From Cyanophora paradoxa (taxonomy: Eukaryota > Glaucocystophyceae > Cyanophorales > Cyanophoraceae), in the NCBI GenBank assembly GCA_004431415.1, contig QPMI01000612.1, forward strand, positions 1 to 64,000: a stretch of DNA of 64,000 bases, in the 5' to 3' direction. Position 1 is the first letter of the stretch. Each line of letters starts with the position of its first letter. Below, piece after piece: positions 29,569 to 42,200 of the stretch. The translations under genes and the position numbers were made by a program. The notes under the pieces were generated by a model that was not told the origin of the DNA, made no database searches, and was given only the letters and a program-made list of their open reading frames with translations.

Positions 29569-30676
29569 ATGGCCGAAGAACCGGAGCCTCGCGAGGAAGT
29601 CTTCGGGGAAGAGAGCAAGTATCTGCAGCCGCTAGAACAGCTTAAACAGGCGTGGCGCAACGAGACTTTCGCGCCCGAGATCCTGGACTACGAGGCGGAC
29701 GCCGTGAAGCAGCTTGTGGAGAAGACCAAAGCGAACGTGCGCGCTCGCAGGCTCGCGCTCGTGTGGGCTATGGATGGCCGAGCTGCAGTCCGGCCTTTCC
29801 GTGCGGGGCGCTCACGCGTCGGGCGGGCGGGCGCGCAGGACGAGTTCTTCGACGAGCAGGAGGAGGAGCTCTTCTACAACCAGCTCCGGATGATGGACAA
29901 CGATCGCGTGAAGTTCGTCGTTCGGGATTACCTCCGCGTGCGATTGAAAAAGGCGCCCGCCCGCGCTGCGCCGCGCCGCGCCGCCCTCGCGCCCCGCTGA
30001 GGGGCGCGGCGTCAGATCCAGGAGATGTTCATGTTCATACTGAACAACCCGGGCCAGCGGCAGCGCCTCTCGGAGCCCGAGCTGCGCTTCGCGGAAGGGT
30101 GCGTCGACGCCCTCTGATCGGCTGCCGGCGGCGGCGGGGGCCGGGCCGACGCCTCCGCAGGCTGCGGAAGCTCTTCGAGGAGCACTGCAGCCGCTCGGCG
30201 CTGGACAGGTTGCCGCCCGACCACAGGCGCCTGGAGGTCCAGAACCAGCACGAGAACATGAGTGCGCCCCCTTCCGGAGCCCCCCGGCCCGCCGGCGCCC
30301 CCGCGCACCCCGCTCACACCGCCCCGCCCCTCCCCGCGCAGTCCCGGAGCCGAACATGGATCAGTTCGTGACGTCGCGCGTGCTGACGGACATCGGCTCC
30401 TTCCAGCTCAGCGAGGAGTGCGCCCCCATGCCCCCCCCCCCCCTCCCCCCCCCCCCTCTCCCCCTCCCCCCCCCTCCGTATGCACCGCTCAGCTTGTGCG
30501 CCGGGCAGGCACGACCCGACGATCCTAAAAAAGGACAACGTCCTCGTTGCAAAGCGCGCCCGCCGCCTCCGCCCGCTTCCCGTCCCTTCGCTGCGCGCCT
30601 GACGACCGTACCCCCGCCCTGCAGGTACTCCGCCATCAAGAACCTGCTTGAGCAGTACCAGCTTCGCCTCATATAG
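29569..30676 (+). CDS. SLD5: DNA replication complex GINS subunit SLD5
   Basis: The ATG at 29569 gives MAEEPEPREEVF, then PLEQLKQAWRNETFAPEILD, the conserved SLD5 start (in which a Trp lies before FAPE-[IL]-L). Later exons give ELFYNQLRMMDNDRVKFVVR, DYLRVRLKK joined to IQEMFMFILN, a middle exon with EEHCSRSALDRLPP, and the C-terminal EPNMDQFVTSRVLTDIG and DPTILKKDNVLVAK joined to YSAIKNLLEQYQLRLI-stop. This order matches GINS4/SLD5, part of the CMG replicative helicase (Cdc45-MCM-GINS). Introns 29953-30015 and 30554-30624 both start with GC and are fixed by the conserved junctions. Another intron near 30427-30477 is almost pure C. The joint near 29747-29837 is less certain. Confidence 0.9.
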
Positions 30677-30910
30677 CTGTTGCTGTAGCCCGTTACCCTC
30701 TTCCCCCTTTCCCTACCTCCCGCCTGTCCGGTCCTCTACTCGTACTATCGTCCTCTCCCTTTGGCCCCCCATCGTCCAGCGCAGACCCTCGGAGGCCTGA
30801 ATTGCGATTGTTGAATTGCAGAAAGCTGAATCATGATAAGCAGCGCTGGGCGGGGGTCTATAATATAATAGGGTAGAGGGCGAGCGAACGGGTAGACTGC
30901 AATGCTATAA

Positions 30911-32694
30911 TTAGGAAAGGTGGACGGGCTGGCTCCCCCTCTTGGTCTGCGGGGGCAGGCGGGTGAGGCGGGGGGGCGGGGCGGGGGCGGGGCCGGCGCG
31001 GCGCACCTCGAGGCGCGCGGTGAGCGCTGCGATGCGCTCCGAGGCGTCCACGATCTGCGGGAGGCCTCGGCGGGGGTGGGGTGGGTGGGGGTGGGGACGG
31101 GGGACCTGGTCGCCGACGGGGAGCTTGAGGGCGAAGGCGGCCTTGCGGGCCGGGGGCGCGTCCAGCTGCACCGAGACCCGCTTTGAGCTCACGCCCGACC
31201 CGGGGCCGCTCCCCTCCGCCCCCTCCTCGCTGAACGCCACGCTGCCGCCCGCGCTCCCCGCGCGCCGCCGCCGCCGGACGCTCCTGTAGCCGCCCAGCGG
31301 GCTGGCCGCCTCCGCGGGGCTCGTCGCCTCGACGGGGCTCCCCGGGCCCAGCAGGCTGAGGGCGCTGCGGGCCGCCCCCGCCCCCTCCTCGCCCTCCGAG
31401 GCACTCGCCAGCGCCGAGAGGCCCGCCCGCTCCACTAGCGTCACCTCCGGCGCCCCCACCGCCGCCTCCGCCCGCTCCGCCCCCTCCTCCCCCTCCTCCT
31501 CTTCCTCCTCGTCTTCCTCGTCTTCCTCGTCCTCGTGGCCGCCAGCCGGCGTCTCCTCGGCCTCCGCCTGGTGCGCCGCCTTGGCGTCGCCGGCCGCCTC
31601 GGGGTCGGAGGCCGCGGGGGCGGCCTCGGCGGCGTCGGCGACGCGGCTGCGGAGGATGCGGAGGGCCTTGGCGGCGGCACCGCGGAGGCGGCGGGGCTTG
31701 CGGGCGGGGGCGAGGGGCGTGGCGCCGAGGGCGGGCTGGTGGAGGGAGTGGAGCATGAGGAGGAGGTCGAGCTCGACCTCCCCCGAGAGGGTCTCCAGCG
31801 GCAGGTGGTTGTCCAGCGACCCGAACGGCACCTCCAGCTCGAGCGTCAGGTTCTGCGCCCGCCGCGCCGCCCCATCAGTCGGATGCCATCGCGTCGCAGG
31901 CGGGCGGGGCGGGGCGCCTTGATGCCGTAGAAGACGAGGGTGAAGACGCCGAGGATGAGGGGCAGCTGCCACTGGATCTTCGTGTTCGAGCCGAGGAGCG
32001 GCGTGAAGACGAAGGGGAGCACGAGGAAGTAGAGGAAGAGCGTGATCTGGAGCATCTGCACGTAGGGGAACGGCACCGGCGTCGACAGGTACCGCGTCAG
32101 GATCTGCCGCCCGCCAGGCACGAGGCCGTCGGGTCGAGTGGGAGGGAGGGGCCGGGCGGGGCGGCAGGCACGTGGTAGTCGTTGATGAGGGCGTAGATCC
32201 GGAGGTTCAGGGGCCGCAGGAAGAGCTTCGGGAGGACACCCGCCTGCGTTTGGGGAAGGGGCAGTGAGCGCTCTCGTCCCCTCAATCCTCCAGCGCGCGC
32301 TGCGGGGCTCGGGCGCGGGGCGGGCGGGGGCGGGGGCGGGGGCGGGGGCGGGCCTGCATCAGGTGGGTGACCTCGGAGCGGAGCCAGCCGGCGATGAAGA
32401 CCGCGCGCGACCTGCCCCCCGCGCCCCCCCGCCCGCCTCAGCCGGCCGCCCCAGCCTCCCGCGGCAGGCGCCGGCGAGGTGCCGTCTCGCCAGAGGGCCC
32501 CCTCTTCCTGGCTTCTCATCGGGTGGGCCCGGTGTGCTACGACGATGCGAGCCTAGTGCACGAAGGCGGGGCGGGGCTGGTGGGGCGGCGGGGGCGGACC
32601 CGGCGGGATCTTCTCGATGGCCTCGATCTCCTCCTCGGTCATCCAGTGCGAGAGGAAGCCGAAGTCCTTGATCTGCCGCCCCTCGAGGCGCGCC

Positions 32695-32730
<36 letters not shown>

Positions 32731-33897
32731 GGGGGGGGGGGTGCGCACGCTGCCGTTGGTCTGCAGGTGCTGCGTCGTCATCGTGATGAAGCCCCCGATG
32801 AGGCGGCTCTGCGCTCCCGTCATCGCCGGCGGGGGCGCGGGCGGGGGCGGGGGCGGGGGCGCGGGCGGCGGGGCGTACCGTGTTGGAGCGGATCTTGCCG
32901 GTGGGGTCCTTCCCCGACGAGTCGATGAACGTGATCAGCTGCGGGGCGGCTTCGGCGGGCGGCCGGCGGAGCGGGGCGGCGAGCAGCGGGGCGGGGCGGG
33001 GCGGGCCTGGGCGCAGACGTCGCGGCAGCCGCAGCAAATGTTCGCGAAGGTCGTGCGGATGTCCCAGAAGCGCGCGTACGCCACTTGCGCGCGAAACACG
33101 AGCAGGAAGCCTGCCCGCGTGCCCCGTCGCCCGTTCCCGCCGGGGGCGGCGGGGCGGAGCGCGGCGGGGGGGGGCATGCGGACCGAGAGCGAAGGCCGCC
33201 ATAGCGTGCATCGTGTCGGGGATGCTGCGGGGCACAAGTCTCGCGATCAGCGGGGCGGGAAGGAGCGGGGCGGAACGGCGCTGCCGAGGGGCGCACCCCC
33301 AGCCGTTCTCGACTGCAAGCCGCGGCGCGGAGCGCGCAGTGAGTGCGGAGCGCAGAAAAGTGAAATTTCTGAAACTGCCGCGCACTGTCAGTGCGGTTGG
33401 TAGTAGTGGTCTGCGCGCGAGAAGCGTCAGGCGCGAGGGTGGCCAGCGGGCGCAGCCTGCAGGTGCGCGCAGGCTGGACGGCCAGGCGACGGCGCGCACG
33501 TAAAATCCCACGACGAAGCCCCATATCGACCAGCAGATCACGTTCACCCATATGCTCCGGTACACTGACCTGCGGGGCGTCCGTCGGCCTCTTCGTGCGG
33601 TGCGCGGGAGGAGAGGAGCGGCCGGCAGGGTGTGAAAGCGGCAATAGAGGCGGATTGCGTTTGCAGCGCCGTGGCGGCGGCAAGATGCGGCTGAAAGCAC
33701 GGCGGTTCCTCTGAGCGCCTGGGCGGCCAGAATCGCGGCTAAGCGGCTTGCTTATGCGACTATGGAACGCACCCGCGCCAGTAGAAGAACAGCAGGATCG
33801 TCGCCCTCCTGCGAAGCGCGGTCAGGGGCAGTGCCAAAGGGCGTGGTGCGTTGCTTTGCTGATCGAAGCACCAGGTGGACTGCTCGTAGCTGATCAT
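30911..33897 (-). CDS. Bestrophin-like anion channel
   Basis: Minus-strand, intron-rich. Exons reassemble as MISYEQSTW (ATG at 33897-33895), then ILLFFYWRGSVYRSIWVN with a hydrophobic helix WVNVICWSIWGFVVGFY, then LLVFRAQVAYARFWDIRTT, the hallmark LLVFR-x-x-x-[AS]-Y-x-R-[FW]-W of bestrophin/UPF0187 proteins. Later come STPVPFPYVQMLQ and a second hydrophobic segment, FGSLDNHLPLETL (the bestrophin PFG-x-D-x-x-D-LPL region), and a long acidic Glu/Ala tail (about 31350-31650 as DNA). It ends at the TAA at 30913-30911. Bestrophins form pentameric chloride or bicarbonate channels. In algae, plastid members help carbon concentration, but location cannot be judged here. One intron (about 32697-32741) is a long C-run on the sense strand. 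Confidence 0.78.
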
Positions 33898-34220
33898 TTT
33901 GGCGCGTGCGCCTGCGGCCTAACGCCGCCCCGCCCCGCCGACAAGCTCGCTGTTTTCGTTGCTTGCTGTTGGGCTTTGGAATAACCGTGCGCAAGCCAGC
34001 TGGTGGCTGCAGGTTGCGTGGGCTGCCACGGTTGCCGGTTGCGAGGGGTTGCCTGGGTTGGTGTTCGGGGGGTATGCCTCTTCAGTTTGGCCCACAACAA
34101 GGTCGGTCCATCCGTCGCCGCGTCGCCGCCCGCGCCGGCTCTATATGCCTGTCATTCGCCGCTTCTAAAGGCACCGCCACGATGCATCGCGCTGGGGGAG
34201 GAGTGCTCAACGTCGCGCAG
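33898..34220. other. Divergent promoter region, bestrophin-like gene and eIF4G
   Basis: 323 bp between two divergently read genes. No gene is supported, and no TATA element or other motif is obvious. It includes several copies of GGTTGC. Confidence 0.4.
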
Positions 34221-37200
34221 ATGGCCGACAACGCGACTGCTGATGTGGGCGCGAATGAGGTCCGCGCACACGCGCATGTCGCTCGCGCTCCGGGCCACGC
34301 GCTGCTCACCGTGTCCACCCGATCGCGTAGGTGAAGACCGGCGATGGAGATGTCAAACCGACCGATGCGGGCAAGACTGAGGAGACAGCAAAGGATGCAG
34401 GCAAAGACATAGACGACTCGCAGATCTCGCTCAGGCCTACGAAGGTCCCAGCGGGCTCATGGGTGCGCGGCCCTGTGCCACGGCGACAATCTCCGTGCCG
34501 CGAGAGAATCTAATCGTGATGCGAACCCGGCAGCGGAGTCGCACTCAAATGGCCAAGGCGGAGGACGAGGGTTCATCCTCGGGCGGGAAGGCGAAGGGAG
34601 GCCCGAAGATCATATACCAGAAAGATGAGCTCTACGCCTTCAAGGACGTGCGCTCATCCTGTATGACTTTAGTCACATTGCCGCCGTTCTCAGCGCCGCT
34701 CCCGCAGAAATGCACGGAGAAGCCGGAGGAGGACATTGATGAGCTCATGCGGGCGCAGTCGAAGAGCGCAGCGCAGCGCAACGTGTAAGCATCCTTGTCG
34801 GACGAGCGAAATGCGTCGTGTTGCGCTCATTCGGCGAGATCGCAGCCGCCGCGCGACCGACGATGCTGAGATCAGCCTGCGCCCCGGAGGCACGACCACA
34901 TTTGGCTTCGCCACCAAGGGTCCCCCGCGTCTCCGCGAGAAGCCTGGCGAGCCCGGCGCCCCGGGACGCGGCCCCGCAGATCGCAACAAGACGCCGGTGC
35001 GCCGCGCCAGCTCCGCGCTCCGCCGGCGAGCCGTGACGCGGGGCGGCGGGGCAGACGGCGGATGTGGACTTCAACTGGCGCGAGGGCGCGCGGCCGATTG
35101 ACAAGAGCCTACTGTCGGGCGTCGGGGACGACTTTGAGGCGCTGAAGACGAGCGAGAACGCTTGGCGCATCATACAGCCCACGAGCGAGGAGGAGAAGGT
35201 CATCAAGAAGATCAAGGGGTCCGCCCGCATCGCAGCGCCCCTCGCCTTCCTTCCTTTCTTTTCTGACCGGCCTCGCAGTATCCTGAACAAGCTGACGCCG
35301 GAGAAGTTCGACACGCTCACGGGCCAGGTGCCGGGGGGCGCGCTGCGCTGGGGCTCGCGCGGGGGCCGAGCGGTGGGCGGCAGATCCTGAACGCGGGCAT
35401 CGAATCGTTCGCGACGCTCAAGAAGGTCATCGACCTCGTGTTCGACAAGGCCGTCGGCGAGCCGGCCTTCTGCAAGGCCCGCCCCGCGCCCCGCCCCGCC
35501 CCTCCTTCCTTCCTTCCTTCCTTCCTTCCTAACGCCTCCCCCGCAGGTGTACGCGGAGCTCTGCGCGAAGCTCGCCAAGGAGCTCCCCGAGTTCAAGCCC
35601 TCGCCCGAGGAGCAGGCCGTCGTGCGCCGCGCCCCGCCGCGCCCCCGCCCCCTCGCCTCACCCCGCCGTCCCCTCTTCCCACAGTCCTTCAAGCGTATCC
35701 TCCTCAACAAGTGCCAGGAGGAGTTCGAGCTGCACAAGGAGGTCAGCAGCGCTTCGCGCCGCCCGCTCGCCCGTCGTCCGCCCCGCGGCGCCGCTCACGC
35801 CGGCGCAGGCCGAGACTAAGATCGAGAAGCTCAAGGACCTCTCGAAGGAGGACCGCGAGGTGGAGGAGCGCAAGATCCGCATGCGCATGCTCGGCAGTGC
35901 GCCCCGCCGCCGCCCGCCGGCGCCGCCGGGGCCGACGCGGGCGGGTGCGCGCAGACATCCGGCTGATCGGAGAGCTGTTCAAGCAGCGGATGCTGACGGA
36001 GAAGATCATGCACGACTGCGTGATGATGCTGCTGGGCCCCAAGAAGGAGGAGATCCACGAGGACAACCTGGAGGCCCTCTGCAGGCTGATGGAGACGGTG
36101 GGGCAGCAGATGGACCACGAGAAGGCGCGGCCGTACATCGACAAGTACTTCGCCCGCGTCAAGGAGTTCTCCACCGACCAGCAGTTCAGCTCGCGGATAC
36201 GCTTCATGCTGATGGACCTCCTCGACCTGCGCTTCAAGTTCAAGTGGGTGCCCCGCCGCAAGAAGGAGACGCAGAAGACCATCGAGGAGATCCACGCGGA
36301 GGCGAACCTCGAGCGCGCCCTCGCCGGCGAGGCCCCCGCCCGCGTCGTCCCGGGCGCGCGCCCCGGCCCCGGGCCCTCCGGCCTCGGCCGCCCCGGCTCC
36401 GCCTCCGACCTCGCCGCATGGCCGGCGCCTGTGCGTCCCGCCCGCCCCGCCCCGCCTTGGCCGCGGCCCTCACCCGCGCTCCGCAGCCGCCGGCCTCGTC
36501 GCCGGCCGCGGCGCCCCGGGCGCCCCGGGACGCCGAGCGGGGCGAGCCCCGTGGCGGGGGGCGCGGCGTGGTGCCGGGGCGCGGGCGTCGCCGCCGGCGG
36601 GGCCGCCGGCGAAGCCGGCGTGGGCGGGGCGGGCCTCCCCGGCTCCCCCAAGGGCTCCATCACGGACGCCGTGCGGCACCTCCAGGTCGCCGGCTCGCAG
36701 GGCGGCCGCGGGCCTCCCCCTCCAACGCCGCCGCCGCCGCGGCGGAGCGGCCGAGCCCGCCGGCGGCGGCGGGGCGGGCGGGGAGAAGAAGAAGCTGGGG
36801 GAGGCGGAGGTGCGGGCCAAGGCGAAGAGCTACGCGAACGAGTACTTCGCCTCGGGCGTCGTCCTCGACTCGGCGCTGGACATCAAGGACCTGGGCGCCC
36901 CCGCCGAGCTCCGCGGCACCCTCGTCCTCGACCTCCTCCTCGCCTCCTTCGAGAAGCACGACAAGGCGCGCCCCGCCCCCGCCCCCGCCCGCGCCGCCCC
37001 CGGCCCCTCGCCTCGCCCCCGCGGCGGCTGACGCGGGGCGGGGGCGCAGGAGCGGGAGATGACGGCGACGCTGCTCGCCGAGTGCGCCAAGCAGAAGGCC
37101 TTGGACGAGGGCGACTTCCTCAAGGGGTGCGAGGCCCCCCGCCCCGCCCCCGCGCGCGCACCGGGCGGCGGATGCGACGGGGGCCGGCAGGCTGAACGAG

Positions 37201-37401
37201 GTGGCGCAAATGCTGCCGGACCTGGCGGAGGACGTGGCCCCCAAGTGCTACGACTGGTTCGGCGAGTTCCTCTCCCGCCTCGTCGACAAGGGCGCCCTCA
37301 CGCGCGCCTGCGCCGCCCTCTTTTGCGACAAGCTCGCCAAGACCGACGACGACAAGCTCGCCAAGCTCCTCGCCAAGATCGCCCCCTCCCTCAAGCAGTA
37401 G
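34221..37401 (+). CDS. EIF4G: Translation initiation factor eIF4G (MIF4G + MA3 domains)
   Basis: I chose the ATG at 34221 (MADNATADVGANE), which splices in frame to VKTGDGDVKPTDAG and then to the exon with MAKAEDEGSSSGG. An in-frame ATG at 34182 is also possible. The N-terminal part has IIYQKDELYAFKD, which fits the eIF4E-binding motif Y-x4-L-hydrophobic. Next is ISLRPGGTTTFGFATK, then the MIF4G domain: NKLTPEKFDTLTGQ, AGIESFATLKKVIDLVFDKA, SFKRILLNKCQEEFE, GELFKQRMLTEKIMHDCV, IRFMLMDLLDLRFKFKWVPR. A Pro/Ala/Gly-rich linker precedes an MA3 domain (KSYANEYFASGVVLDSALDI, EKHDK, LAECAKQKALDEGDFLKG, YDWFGEFLSRLVDKGAL). Stop is TAG at 37399-37401. It bridges eIF4E and eIF4A. The protein is short compared with animal eIF4G, closer to plant eIFiso4G. 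Confidence 0.9.
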
Positions 37402-39270
37402 GCGCACCGGGCATCGTCCCCCGGCCCCGGCCGGCCCCCTCCTCGCCTCGGCTTCGCCCCCCTTCCGCAGGCTCCCCTAGGCCCCCGCCCCCTCGCCCGC
37501 CTCCCGCACTCGGCCGGTGCGGCTTTTTGACGCCAGGGACCCCGAATCGTTTGAATGGATACTATCATAGCATGAGAGCTCCCTAGGCCTGCCCGCTCGC
37601 TCTGCCCTTGCCGGGGGGGGGGGGGGGGGGGGGGGGGCGTTTGAGGAGCTCGCACAGAGATGGGCAGCTATCACCTCCCGCGACCAAGGGGCTGAACGGG
37701 GTTGGACTTCGATTCCATAACATTTCCTTTCCCCTCGCGTAGCATTTCTTCGATTCCACTTGCGATCGGGGCCCTCGTGGCGGGATCGGCCGGATGCGCA
37801 TGCAAGCCTTAAGATCGGGCAAGGGCCGCTCCTTCGGCCGGTAGATCTTGATCTAGAGATCTAGATCTAGAGTAGATCAATTTCAATAGATTTCGATGTT
37901 TTTTCTTCGATTTCGATTTGCCTCCGCAGTTGAGCCCGGGCGTGAATTGGCGCGATCTGCTGTTGCCAGTTACCGGTAAAAGCGAAATGACTGTCATCGC
38001 GTGTCGTTTGAAATGCTCAGAGGTCTAGCTGCGTACTACATCATTCTACCTGTGCAGCTAGAGCTGCGGGATGGGCTCGGCCGCGGCCGGCGCCGTTCAC
38101 CCTCCCCAGAGTGCACGCAGGACTACGCCGCATTTCACCGCTCCTGTCCCGAAGGCGCAGCGAAGAGCGCAGGGAAAACTGCGGCGCGGATCACGGTCAG
38201 AAGGCTCGTAGAGGCGGCAGGGACGCGCGGCGGGGCGGGATCTAGGGGCAGCCTTGAAGCTCAGGAGCGAAGAGTTATCCTCAAGGTTGTGCAGATTGCA
38301 AAGAACTTATACTCGGCATCACAGCGGCGTGGCGTGCAGCTGGGCTGGGGGCTGACTGGCGAGACACGCACCGGTCGAACGTGGCAACTCCAAATCCCGC
38401 GATCGACCAGCCGGGCCTGCCAGTTGGAAGCACGAGTGAGATATTGATCGAGCATGCGTGGGCAACGGGAGGGAATCATAGTTGGCTCGGTGAAGTTTGA
38501 GGTCAGTCTAAGCATCATCGTGGTCAAGACTAGGTTTTTATCGTCATCGCCAAAGACTTGACGCGAGGCGAAGAGGGAGAGCAAACGCACCGATGCTGCC
38601 GTCGCCTGCATCGCACCGATATCGGGAAGGATAACGACGCGCGCGCGAGGTCAGGTCACGCGTCAAGGGGGCCTTTCCGTGCTCGGCCGACCGAAGCCGC
38701 TCCGGCGGTGGATGGCGGGCTGGGCACCCCTCGTGGTCCAATCCCACGAACTGGAGCCCCAAAGTTGAGATCCGTCGAGCTCGTAGGCGTTCTGTCTGCA
38801 GCCCTGTATGTTTCTCGAAGTGCAAACGCACCGATGCTGCACAATTTGGCGATCCCGAGCGCGCGCACACAGACATGCGCGATCGCGATCATCAATCTGC
38901 GAGAGCACGAGGGCGAGTCAGCGCTCGGCGAGAATGCGAGCTGGTCGGCGAAAGTACCAGGCTTTGAGAGCTGCGCGGACGTGGACGATTTGGGACGAGG
39001 CTCGGCGCGATCACATCGCGTTCGAAGCCTTCGACGCGCGAGCGAGCGGAGATGAATCGCGTCGGGTCAAGTTTGCAACACAAAAGCTTGTCTGTACCCC
39101 AGCCACCTCGCCTTCAATTTCTGACTTCGAATCGGCATACGCAGTGTTACGCACTAGCCGGCGAGTCCCAGGCTCCAAGCAGGCCTCCGGGCGCCCCGAA
39201 TCGCCTGTGCATGTGCTGTGGAATTGTTGAACATGCGGCGCTATAGCTAGCTGTCCTAAAGCTATACTAG
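37402..39270. other. Long intergenic region, no supported gene
   Basis: About 1.87 kb between convergent ends. It holds a run of about 25 G (37613-37637), a cluster of AGATCTAGATC palindromes (37844-37873), and a 19-bp direct repeat GCAAACGCACCGATGCTGC at 38581-38599 and 38822-38840. Open frames of up to 165 codons lie here (for example 38001-38447 and 38558-39055), but they are Arg-rich, lack known motifs and overlap on both strands, so I do not call genes. Confidence 0.45.
37613..37637. repeat. Poly-G tract
   Basis: About 25 consecutive G residues 210 bases after the eIF4G stop codon. Its length may be uncertain for sequencing reasons. Confidence 0.7.
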
Positions 39271-42200
39271 TTAAGAGCTAGAGCTGGGGGTGCCTGCGGC
39301 CTCGCGCTGCTCGGCCTCGTCGCTGGCGATAGCGCTGCCCCGGGGTCCCTCGAGCTCTGTCTCGGCGGCCGCGGCCTCTCCCGCTCCGAGCTCCGCGTCG
39401 GGGTCCGCCGCCTCCTCCGGATCTGCCGCGGGGAGGGCGGCAGCCCCCGCCCTCGCCCAGGGGCCCGCCTCCCCCTCGACGCCCGCCCCATCCCGTGGAT
39501 CCGCCGACGCATGCAGGCCCCGAGGGCTGGCCTCCACGTCCTCCTCGTCCTCCGCTGGAGCCGCCCCCTCCGAGGCCGGCGCCGAGCCGCCCTGCGCCTC
39601 AACCGCCGCCTCTGCCGTCGTTGCCGACGCCCCGCGCCGCGCCGGCAGCAGCCGCCCGAGGCGGGAGCGCAGCGCGCCAAAGAAGCCGCTCTTGGCATGC
39701 GCTGCCGGCTCCGCCTCCGCCGCCGGCTCCGCCTCCATCGCTGGCGCCGCCGCCTCCTCCTCCCCGGCGTCGGCGGCGTCGGCGGCCTCGCGATCGGCGG
39801 GCCCCGCGGTGGCGGCGCGGCGACCCTCCGCCGCCGCCTCCAGCAGCGCCCGGCCCCGACGGGCCCCGCCTCCGCCCCTGCGCCCCGCAGGTGTAAGCCG
39901 CGAGACGCCGCGGTGCGGGAGGGCCCGAGGGCGCGCCGGCCGCTTCGAAGGCGAACTTCTCGGTGAGCCAGCCGCCCTTGGCGGCGGCGGCGGCCTCGGC
40001 GCGCTCGGCCTCGCGCGCCTTCTCCTCGGCGAGGCGCTGCAGGCGGCGGGCGAAGGCGCGCTTGGAGCGGCGGCGGCTCCAGGCGCAGAACCAGCCGGCG
40101 AGCACGAGCGCTACGAAGAGCGCCGAGGCGATGCCCAGCACGAGCGCCGCCGGGCTCGCCGTGAAGGAGGGCGGCGGAGGCACCTCCGGCAGGATGTGGC
40201 ACGCGTACGGCGCCGCTGCGGGAGCGTCGGCACGCGGAAGCGGCGGGGCGGGTGCGACGGACTGGCGGGGGGCCCGTCCGGCCGCGGCTCGGCGGTGCAG
40301 TTGGTGCAGAAGCTGCCGAAGGGGCCCGTCAGATCCCAGGCGCCGGGGCAGAGAAGGGCGGAAAGAGAGCTCGCGGCACCGGAAGAGGAGGGAGCGGGTG
40401 CGGGAGGGGTGCTGCGCCGCCCGCGCCGTCCCCGCGAAGTACGCGTACGGCTGCACAGGGTCCAGCAGGCCTGCCCCGCCCCCGCGCCATCAGCCCCCGG
40501 GCGCCCTCAGGGCCGAGTCGAGCGCTCCAGTGAGGGGGCGGGGGGTCGCACTGGCGCGGAAGGTGCCGGACTGGGTGCGGTCGGCCCAGGCGCAGAAGGC
40601 GTCCCCCGAGGTGACGTTCATGTTCGTGTAGTCGACCTGCGGGGCGCGCGTCGGGCCGCCGGCGCCAGCGGGGCGGGGCCTGCTCGCGGGGGAGGGCGCG
40701 GGCCTGGAGGATGGACTCGAAGACGGGGACGTAGAGGGCGCGCCGGTGGTAGTCCAGCAGGCTGCCGCCCCCGCAGCGGCAGCGCCCCAGGGCCCCCGCC
40801 CGTGAGCGCGCGCACGGGGACCGGGCGGGCGCCAGCACGAGGCCTGCTGACCTGGAGTTGGCGTAGGACCAGAAGGGGGCGCGCGGCATGACGTCGATGA
40901 GCACGGCGTTGTTGAGGTCCACCTTGCCCACCCGCCCCTCCCCAACAAAGAGCCTGCCCGCAGGTGGGCGACTGGAGCGCGGGGCCAGCGGGCCGGCGGG
41001 GCCCGAGCGGGGCGGACCCGTATTTCTCCTGGGGGACGGGGACGATGGCCGCGGGGCCCTCGAGGCCGCCGGTGAAGTTGAGCGAGGCGGCCGCCCCGCG
41101 CGACGTCAGGTTCGCGCTCCGCAGCGTCGGCACCGCCACCTGCACCGCGTCAACGCCCAGCCTGGCAGGGGTCGGGAGGCCGGGGATGAATAAGGCGGGG
41201 GATAATTGTAAGCGGAGCGCCTTCAGGAGGCCCGTCGGGATTCCGATCGCAGCGTAGTCGCCGGAGACCTGCAGAGGGGTACACGAGGGGACTGAGCCGA
41301 GGGCGGGCGGGCGGGCGGGAGCGTGTGCCTCGTCCACTCCGAAGACGGCGCTCACTGCAGCGCCGTACCCGCATGGTCACGCGAGAGGGGCGGGACGGGC
41401 CAAGGGCGGGCGCGGGGCGGGGCGCACGCATGCGGCCCCAGAGGGAGACGGGCACGGCGACCGAGGTGTTGCGGGCGAGGCCGCCGCGGGCGAGGCCCAC
41501 GCGCGAGATGTACGAGACCCTGCGGCCACGCGCTCAGCGAGGGAGGGCCGGGGGACGGGGCCGGGCGGGGCGGGGCGGGTGCGCGCTCGTCCCCCCGGGA
41601 GGCGACGAGGAGCGCGTCGCCGGCCCGCGAGGCCGCGAGCGCCAGCACCTGTACCCCGGGCTCAAAGCCCCGAACAGAGAAGGGAAGGGGGGAGGGGCGG
41701 GCGGGCCTCTTGGGGCTCGGGGCGGAGGGCGAGGAAGCCGGCGGGGCGGAAGGCGCGCAGGTCGAAGCGGATGACCGAGAGGGGCGACGAGGCCGCGATG
41801 TACGCCATCTGGCCCCCCGAGCCAGCGATCCAGTGAGCCGAGCCAGGGGGAGGACGCTGAATTGGCACTCCAGCGCATGCGCGCGCGCGCGAGGCACCTG
41901 CGTGGTCTCGTTCACCAGGACCGCCCGCGCCCCGCACCCCTGCACGTCCGCCTTCCTCTGCCGACCCGGCGGCTCGGCGCGCGGGCGGCGGCGGCGCGGG
42001 AGGGCCGGCGGGGCGCGCCTCGACGGTCATGTTGCCCTTGGGCGGCGCCGCAACGACGTAGAGCCGCAGCGGGCAGCCGTACTGCGGGGCCGTCAAAGCG
42101 TCACGGGCAGCAACGCATCGGCGATGGATCGCTGGAGGCAGGATGCGCGGGCGCGGGCGCGAGGCGCCCAGCGCGGCCGCGCACGGAGACGACAAGCAGC

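Noticed and set aside
35438-37195. 585-codon plus-strand open frame
   Set aside because: It reads through eIF4G introns and only partly coincides with the true exon frame, where the MIF4G and MA3 motifs are found.
38001-39055. Open frames of 148 and 165 codons in the long intergenic region
   Set aside because: Arg-rich composition, no recognisable motif or intron pattern, and competing frames on the other strand. Coding potential not supported.
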